Below, piece by piece: positions 53,692-59,522 of a DNA stretch of 64,000 nucleotides; within the stretch, counting starts at the first letter, position 1, and the number at the start of each line of letters is the position of its first letter. Origin of the DNA: Thiothrix litoralis (lineage in GTDB: Bacteria > Pseudomonadota > Gammaproteobacteria > Thiotrichales > Thiotrichaceae); NCBI RefSeq assembly GCF_017901135.1, contig NZ_CP072801.1, positions 3,934,501 to 3,998,500 on the forward strand, in the 5' to 3' direction. The notes under the pieces were generated by a model that saw only the letters and a list, made by a program, of their open reading frames with translations, did no database searches and was not told where the DNA came from. The translations under genes and the position numbers were made by a program.

Positions 53692-54714
53692 TTGAACGAC
53701 GCAACACCACACCACAACTTGCCACCTTTTACTGTCACGATGTTGCCGGACGCTGATGTCATCGCAGCAGGTCAGGGGCAGAACGTGCTGGCAGCTATCG
53801 GTTTCGCTGAGAAAGCGGCGATTCTGGATGCGCAACGCCCCATCTTTAGCGTCGGTTTGCCCTTGCTGGCAGGTACTTCCCGCACGGAACGCTGGCTTAG
53901 CTCTACACCTGTCCGCTACGGCAAGCACGCCAGTATTACTTACAGCGAAAACGGCACAGTGCTGTTTGGGCATTTGTTGCTGGAAGAAGCGGATTTCCCC
54001 GATTTCCGCATTGCCAGCCAGACGGCTTACCAGCATGTGTTTGAATTGTTGCAGCACGCGGGCTACCCGTGTTTGTTGCGCATGTGGAATTATTTCCCCG
54101 CCATCGTCTCGCAACAGGGCGAATTCAACCGCTACCAGACGTTTTGCTTGGGTCGGCAGGATGCGCTGGATGTGTGGGGCAATTTCGATTACGCCCCGCC
54201 CGCTGCGACGGCGATTGGTACACAACAGTCAGGCTTGCAACTGTATTTCATCGCTGCAAAAAGTGCGGGGATGCAGTTGGAAAATCCGCGCCAGACCAGC
54301 GCATTCCTGTATCCGCGTCAGTATGGCCCCGTCAGCCCGGCTTTTTCGCGAGCGACGGTGAAAGATTGGGGGCAGGGTAAGCACCTGTATATTTCCGGCA
54401 CGACCAGTATCGTCGGGCATGAAACCTTGCACATCGGCAACCCGGTGGCGCAACTGGAAGAAACCTTACGCAATCTGGAAGCGCTGCTGGGGCATGGCGA
54501 TACCACCTTGGGTTTGCCGGTCGGTGCGGTGCGCGAGTTGACACAATTGAAGGTTTACCTGCATGATCCGGCGATTTTGCCGCCGGTTCAGGCGGTACTG
54601 ACGGATTATTTGGCTTCGACTACGCTCAGCCAACGTCCGGTGGAAGTGCTCTACTTGCAAGGCGATGTGTGCCGCGCTGATTTGATGGTGGAAGTAGAAG
54701 GCATTTTCGCCTGA
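53692..54714 (+). CDS. Chorismatase (XanB2/FkbO/Hyg5 family)
   Basis: 340 residues from the earliest possible start, TTG at 53692; no clear ribosome binding site, and the ATG at 53740 is an alternative. The family pattern is clear: RMWNYFPAI near residue 130, RYQTFCLGR, AATAIGT, ENPRQTSAFLYPRQYGPVSPAFSRA and SGTTSIVGHETLHIG. Chorismatases hydrolyse chorismate to pyruvate plus a hydroxybenzoate or dihydrodiol. In Xanthomonas XanB2 this supplies 3- and 4-hydroxybenzoate for pigment and ubiquinone. No pigment or polyketide genes are nearby, so the use here is open. Confidence 0.83.
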   Translation: MNDATPHHNLPPFTVTMLPDADVIAAGQGQNVLAAIGFAEKAAILDAQRPIFSVGLPLLAGTSRTERWLSSTPVRYGKHASITYSENGTVLFGHLLLEEADFPDFRIASQTAYQHVFELLQHAGYPCLLRMWNYFPAIVSQQGEFNRYQTFCLGRQDALDVWGNFDYAPPAATAIGTQQSGLQLYFIAAKSAGMQLENPRQTSAFLYPRQYGPVSPAFSRATVKDWGQGKHLYISGTTSIVGHETLHIGNPVAQLEETLRNLEALLGHGDTTLGLPVGAVRELTQLKVYLHDPAILPPVQAVLTDYLASTTLSQRPVEVLYLQGDVCRADLMVEVEGIFA

Positions 54715-54722
54715 CCCCGGCC

Positions 54723-55079
54723 TTAATCCTGCTCTTCGGGTAAATCAGGCAAGACGTGGCGGGTGGCTTGCAGTAACGCGTGCATGTACATCAGCCCGCC
54801 ATGCGGTTGGTTGATTTCAGCGAACTCATAGATGTATTCAAACAGCTCGTCGGCTTGCGTGGCAGGCACGGCGACGGTCAGCACTTCTTTTTCCGAGGTT
54901 TCGCCGATGCCGCGATAGCGTAGCGGGGTCAGGCGTCCGTTGCCGCGTGCGTAATGCACATCGACTGCCGTTAGGCCGCGTTCTTTGGTCAGGGCTTGCA
55001 TCAGGTGCATTGCCCGGCCTTTGGGCAGGATGCAGGTAATGACTTTGTGGGGTTCCAGTGGCGGTATGATGGATGGCAT
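54723..55079 (-). CDS. P-II-like signal protein, second of a pair
   Basis: 118 residues with the P-II ferredoxin-like fold pattern: VITCILPKGRAMHLMQAL (beta1-alpha1), GLTAVDVHYARGNG (start of T-loop region), LTVAVPATQADELFEYIYEFAEI. The GlnB uridylylation tyrosine motif is absent, so it belongs to the PII-like group. It lies 13 bases downstream of another P-II-like gene and a DUF1538 membrane protein. Likely binds a nucleotide and regulates that transporter (inference). Confidence 0.75.
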   Translation of the reverse strand: MPSIIPPLEPHKVITCILPKGRAMHLMQALTKERGLTAVDVHYARGNGRLTPLRYRGIGETSEKEVLTVAVPATQADELFEYIYEFAEINQPHGGLMYMHALLQATRHVLPDLPEEQD

Positions 55080-55092
55080 GGGGAAGCGGCTC

Positions 55093-55467
55093 CTAGTCCT
55101 GCGTTTTGCGTTGGGTCAAGCGCTCGACGATTTCCGGGGGAATGAAAGTGGCAGCCTTTTCTAGTGGTGTGACCCACATGAAGCCCATGCCGGGGGTATC
55201 CATATTGCCTGCCAAATACATTTTTTCAAATACCCGGTCAAGCTGGTCGGTGGAAACCACGATATTGATGGTTTCCTTTTCGGCTTCAATCGCTAGACCC
55301 ATGATACCCAAGCGTTCGCGTACCCCGCGCCCACGGGCGTAATGGATGCTGGCACCTTGCGCCCCGGCTTCCTGCGCGGCTTTGACGATTTCGTCCGCCG
55401 TGCCGCGCTGGACGATGGCGGTGATCAGGGCGACATCGGTGAGGACGACGATTTCACGTTTGCTCAT
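55093..55467 (-). CDS. P-II-like signal protein, first of a pair
   Basis: 124 residues: IVVLTDVALITAIVQRGTADEIVKAAQEAGAQGASIHYARGRG, then INIVVSTDQLDRVFEKMYLAGNMDTPGMGF. It shares the P-II fold and the HYARG.G segment with the next gene but is clearly diverged. Its ATG overlaps the DUF1538 stop by 4 bases (55464-55467), so translation is coupled. The two proteins could form a heterotrimer. Confidence 0.77.
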   Translation of the reverse strand: MSKREIVVLTDVALITAIVQRGTADEIVKAAQEAGAQGASIHYARGRGVRERLGIMGLAIEAEKETINIVVSTDQLDRVFEKMYLAGNMDTPGMGFMWVTPLEKAATFIPPEIVERLTQRKTQD

Positions 55468-57236
55468 GCAGGGTTTACCTTGGCTGCGGTGGGGGGTTTG
55501 CTATAGTAGCGTTGCTTGCGGCTGACTTTCCAGCGTATCCACAAACCGGTGGTCATCACCGAGAGGATAGGGCAGATCGACGCCATCGCGAGGATGCCGA
55601 AACCTTCAATTGCTTCCACCGCTTTACCGAAGCCCAAACCCATTGCCAAAACCAGCGGAACCGTGACGGGGCCGGTGGTGACGCCTGCGCTGTCCCACGC
55701 GATATTCACAAATTCTTCGCTGGAAAAATACGTCAGGATAATCGCCAGCCAGTAGCCGGGAACCAGCAGCCACACGATGCTGAAGCCGAACACGATTTTG
55801 GTGACACCGAGGGCAATGCCAAACGCTACCCCAAAGGAGACCGCATACATCAGCACGGCTTTGCGGAAAGCCCCGTTGGTAAGGGTTTCTACCGTTTGCC
55901 CCAGTGCATTGAGGGCAGGTTCTGCCAGCGTTGCACCAAAGCCCAGCAGCCACGCGAACGCCAGCGCCAGTGACAGCCCCAGAGCCGCTGCGTAGAGCGG
56001 GCTGTGTGTCACCGCCTCTATGCCCATGAAGGCCGCCGGAATCAGCCCGCCGGACTGCCCGCCGAGTTTCGCCAACCCATAGCTCAAACCCAGATTGAAC
56101 ATGACCATGCCAATGACGGCGAGGGTAATACCGTAGGTGATTTTCGCCCGTTCCTGAAGGGGTTCTTTCAGCACGACCCACATGACCAGTAGCAGAAACA
56201 GCACCAGTGGCACAATGGCACGCACCCCACTGATGATTTCCAGCCAAGGTGTTTGCGCGTACCAGGCGGGGTCAGGGGCGATGCGCTGGGCATGGTGGGC
56301 GGCAGCGATAATGTCAGCAGGCGTGGTGGTGAAATCGAGGTAGAGCGCCAGCAGTTGCACACTGAGGATCGGAAACAGCGACGCAAGGGTGACAATGCCG
56401 AAACCCGATAGCGACGATTGCCCTTTACCGGCGGCGGCGGCAATGCCAATGCCCAGCGCCAGCACCAGCGGTACGGTGACAGGGCCGGTGGTAACAGCGC
56501 CGCTATCCCACGCCAGCCCGAGGGTTTTGCTGAGTTCGGGGTCAAGCTGCATGTACAGGGTCAGACTGAGGATGGGAAGCAGGGACAGGTAGATCAGCGG
56601 TTTCAGGCTCCAGCCGTTGAGCAAGCGCAAGGTTCCCAGCACGGCGGCAGCGCCGACACCGATGCCAATACCCAGCACCAGCATGTCCGCCCAGTCATTC
56701 AGCAGGGCGTAAAGGTAGGGGGCGGATTCGACCTGTACGGTTTGCCCGGCGGCTTCCAATGCGCCGATGGCCGGTTCGGCAAAGGTGACACCTATACCCA
56801 GCATGAAGGCAATGATTAGCACCACCGGCAGGGTGGCTTTGGCGGGCAGGGTATTGCCGATGGTTTCGCCGAAAGGCATCAGGCCGACTTTCAGCCCTTC
56901 CATGAAAAACATCAGGCCGATAATGACCGCAACCAACCCGCCGGTGATAATGCCCGCGTCGGCAACGGCTTGCTGGAGGATGAAGACCTGAAACAGCATC
57001 AGGTACGCGGCAAGTGGCACAACCGCTTTCACCTGTTCCAGCAAGCGGGCGCTGATATAGGGCTGGATCAAGCGGTAAGCATCCACCCAACGCAAGCGAA
57101 TTTTGGGGGCGTGATAGGGGATTTCAGCGCCGTCGGCATCATGCCACACCTTGGGGGTGAGGTTATTGTAGGAAATGCGTTCTTGCTGGAGCGTAATTTC
57201 GCGCACAAATGCGCCAAAGCGGATTTCGGTCGGCAT
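55464..57236 (-). CDS. DUF1538 membrane protein (putative transporter) with internal duplication
   Basis: 590 residues with about twelve or more hydrophobic spans. Two repeats of the DUF1538 unit are visible: GLKVGLMPFGETIG...GIGVTFAEPAIGALEAAGQTV in the first half and LGFGATLAEPALNALGQTVETLT in the second; both are followed by a WDS(A/G)(G/V)TTGPVTVPLVLA.G motif. The repeated AEPA and TTGPVTVP motifs suggest a two-fold transporter pore. The coupled P-II-like genes suggest nucleotide-gated transport. The substrate is unknown. Confidence 0.8.
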   Translation of the reverse strand: MPTEIRFGAFVREITLQQERISYNNLTPKVWHDADGAEIPYHAPKIRLRWVDAYRLIQPYISARLLEQVKAVVPLAAYLMLFQVFILQQAVADAGIITGGLVAVIIGLMFFMEGLKVGLMPFGETIGNTLPAKATLPVVLIIAFMLGIGVTFAEPAIGALEAAGQTVQVESAPYLYALLNDWADMLVLGIGIGVGAAAVLGTLRLLNGWSLKPLIYLSLLPILSLTLYMQLDPELSKTLGLAWDSGAVTTGPVTVPLVLALGIGIAAAAGKGQSSLSGFGIVTLASLFPILSVQLLALYLDFTTTPADIIAAAHHAQRIAPDPAWYAQTPWLEIISGVRAIVPLVLFLLLVMWVVLKEPLQERAKITYGITLAVIGMVMFNLGLSYGLAKLGGQSGGLIPAAFMGIEAVTHSPLYAAALGLSLALAFAWLLGFGATLAEPALNALGQTVETLTNGAFRKAVLMYAVSFGVAFGIALGVTKIVFGFSIVWLLVPGYWLAIILTYFSSEEFVNIAWDSAGVTTGPVTVPLVLAMGLGFGKAVEAIEGFGILAMASICPILSVMTTGLWIRWKVSRKQRYYSKPPTAAKVNPA

Positions 57237-57436
57237 ATGGTTCCCTGCTGCTTAGCCGTCTGCCCTGACAATACCATAAAAAATAGGTTATTGAGCAATA
57301 GTGAAAATTAATCTGTTGGAGTGTCTAATTGCGCAACACCACTGCGAGGCTTGCGCCAAGGGACATTGCGCCCATCAGGCAGAGGGCGAGGAGGGAAAGC
57401 CAGGTGGTGAAGGTCATGGTTTACAGCGTATTTGGC

Positions 57437-57796
57437 TTAAGCCGCTACACTGCTCAAGGTGAAATCAGTATGAATTTTCTGGTAGGGGATACTGATGCCC
57501 TTATCATCCTGCTCCACTATACCCAGTGCTTTCAAGGAATTAACGTCATCGTAAATGCGGTGAACATCCCGCTGGGTTTGTCGCGCCAATTCCCGCAGGC
57601 TGACTTTCCCCAACCCTTGCAGCTTGCTGATCAGTTCCCAGCGTTTAGGCGTGATGGCGCGGAACAGCGCGGCAGGTGATTCAAATGTCAGGAATTCGCC
57701 TGCATATTCGCCACTCTCCCAAGTATTGATAAAACGCTGCTGCATATCCTGTATGGCAGCAGCTTCATCCAGAATGCGGATAGTCAGTGTTTTCAT
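57437..57796 (-). CDS. Winged-HTH antitoxin paired with a disrupted TumE-like toxin
   Basis: 119 residues. FESPAALFRAITPKRWELISKLQGLGKVSLRELARQTQRDVHRIYDDVNSLKALGI is the same winged HTH as the antitoxin at 27171-27524. The start overlaps the toxin stop (57793-57796, ATGA). With its toxin broken, this antitoxin is now an orphan, although it could still act on the intact system at 27 kb. Confidence 0.72.
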   Translation of the reverse strand: MKTLTIRILDEAAAIQDMQQRFINTWESGEYAGEFLTFESPAALFRAITPKRWELISKLQGLGKVSLRELARQTQRDVHRIYDDVNSLKALGIVEQDDKGISIPYQKIHTDFTLSSVAA

Positions 57797-58035
57797 GCTT
57801 GTCTCCTGATACGTTGTACGTCCGCGAAAAAATCAGCCATCAGTTGTTCCACCGTTGTGAAAACGTAGGCTTCTTCATGCTCGCCATAATGCCGATGGTC
57901 GCCTTTGGGACGTTCGTTGTCGTAGCCTATTACGCGTTTATGTTCCGCATTACCGTAAAAGAGCCGATATTTGTAATGATGCTGACTGCCCAATACGGGT
58001 TGGGGGACTTACCATACCACCACTTCGATAATCAT

Positions 58036-59367
58036 CAGTCGTGCGCGAGATACCCCTGCCTTTAGGCATGGGGAGGGATAGCGCGTCGGCGACAGCCGAC
58101 CCTCTTCTCGCTCCTCCGTTTGGTTTGCTATCTTCGGTTGTTGACTCTTCACGAAATATACGATATTTTGTGAATAATGAAAACTAAACGCGCCTACCAA
58201 TTCCGATTCTACCCAGACCCACAACAAGAAACGTTGCTGGCTCAGACGTTCGGTTGTGTGCGCTACGTTTACAACAGCATCTTGCGTTACCGCACGGATG
58301 CCTACTATCAGGCTCAGGAAAAAGTTGGGTACACGAAAGCGAGTTCCCAACTGACTGCCATCAAAAAACTGCCTGAAGCTACTTTCCTGAACGACGTTTC
58401 CAGTGTTCCGCTGCAACAATGCTTGAGGAATCAGCAAACGGCGTTCAAAAACTTCTTTGAAGGTCGGGCAAAATACCCTGTCTTCAAATCTAAAAAGCAC
58501 CGCCAATCGGCTGAATTCACGTACCGCGCGTTCAGCTACCGTGACGGTGAATTGAAACTGGCGAAGTGCGATAAACCGCTGAATATCAAGTGGAGTCAGG
58601 CACTTCCGGCTGACCCCACCACGGTTACTGTTTCCAAAGATCAGGCCGGACGCTATTTTGTGTCTTGCTTGTGTGAATTTGAACCCACGCTGTTGCCCGT
58701 CACCGATAAAAAGGCAGGCATTGACGTGGGCATCAAGGATTTGTTCGTTACCTCTGACGGTTTTAAATCCGGTAATCCCCGCCACACCGCACAACACGCG
58801 GCTAAACTCGCGAAGTACCAACGCCGTCTTGCCAAGAAGACACTCGGCAGCAAGAACCGGTTGAAAGCTAAACGCAAGGTCGCCCGTGTTCACGCGAAAA
58901 TTTCCGATGACCGTTCGGACAACTTGCACAAGTTGTCCCGCAAACTGATTAACGAGAACCAAGTGGTTTGTGCTGAAAACCTCGCCGTGAAGAACATGAT
59001 TAAGAACCCAACGTTAGCCAAGCACATTGCGGATGCAAGTTGGGGTGAGTTCACTCGCCAGCTTGCGTACAAAGCTGGCTGGTACGGGAGGACATACGTT
59101 GAGATAGGGAGATTCTTCCCGTCCACTAAACGCTGTTCCTGCTGTGGGTTCGTGAAAGAAAACATGCCGCTGGACGTGCGATCGTGGGAGTGCCCCGAAT
59201 GCGGCACAACCCACGACCGTGACGTGAATGCAGCACGTAACATTTTAGCCGCCGGGCTGGCGGTGTTAGCCTTTGGAGAGAATGTTAGTGGCGATGGCAT
59301 TTCGGTGTCGTCGTCCTGTTCTCGGTGAATTAGGAATCCCCCGGCTTTAGCCGTGGGGAGTAGTCAA
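58036..59367 (+). mobile_element. IS200/IS605-type element C (TCAT target), tnpB only
   Basis: 1332 bp. It follows TCAT (58032-58035) and ends TCAA (59364-59367). The left end has hairpins CCCCTGCCTTTAGGCATGGGG and GTCGGCGACAGCCGAC; the right end has CCCCCGGCTTTAGCCGTGGGG. The boundaries are fixed by reconstruction of the toxin gene. The left end is colinear with element B (GCGCGAGATACCCC, AGGGATAGCGCGTCGGCG). Confidence 0.9.
58177..59328 (+). CDS. tnpB: TnpB RNA-guided nuclease-family protein (element C)
   Basis: 383 residues, the same length as and closely similar to the element B protein. RuvC residues D (GIDVGIKDLFV), E (CAENLAVKNM) and D (DRDVNAARNIL) and both zinc-finger pairs (CSCCG, CPECG) are present, so it is probably active. 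The N-terminus starts MKTKRAYQFRFYPDPQQE. Predicted TAM is TCAT; the natural guide would be read from 59368 onwards. Confidence 0.92.
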   Translation: MKTKRAYQFRFYPDPQQETLLAQTFGCVRYVYNSILRYRTDAYYQAQEKVGYTKASSQLTAIKKLPEATFLNDVSSVPLQQCLRNQQTAFKNFFEGRAKYPVFKSKKHRQSAEFTYRAFSYRDGELKLAKCDKPLNIKWSQALPADPTTVTVSKDQAGRYFVSCLCEFEPTLLPVTDKKAGIDVGIKDLFVTSDGFKSGNPRHTAQHAAKLAKYQRRLAKKTLGSKNRLKAKRKVARVHAKISDDRSDNLHKLSRKLINENQVVCAENLAVKNMIKNPTLAKHIADASWGEFTRQLAYKAGWYGRTYVEIGRFFPSTKRCSCCGFVKENMPLDVRSWECPECGTTHDRDVNAARNILAAGLAVLAFGENVSGDGISVSSSCSR

Positions 59368-59522
59368 ACCGTCATTGTAATCAAATCGGTCTTTGTACAG
59401 TTGTGTTGCGCTCATGTTGTCATGTATAGCAACAAATAATGGGGTGGTCAATTTGGTGGAAGAAAATCCCCCCGATAAACGCTATGATCAAGCCTGCATC
59501 AACGTGAACAGGGCTTGCTCAC

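Larger units (their letters stand above)
57793..59415 (-). pseudogene. TumE-like toxin gene split by element C and carrying a stop codon
   Basis: The N-terminal part is at 59368-59415 (MSATQLYKDRFDYNDG) and the rest at 57793-58035 (MIIEVVVW, stop, VPQPVLGSQHHYKYRLFYG...). Joining them without element C gives one frame of 96 codons colinear with the intact toxin at 26888-27181 (97 residues). An in-frame TAA at 58009-58011 replaces the glutamate codon of WELP. The toxin is inactivated twice over. Confidence 0.85.

Noticed and set aside
46359-59367. Elements B and C considered as an assembly duplication
   Set aside because: They differ by scattered substitutions throughout and have different flanking genes.
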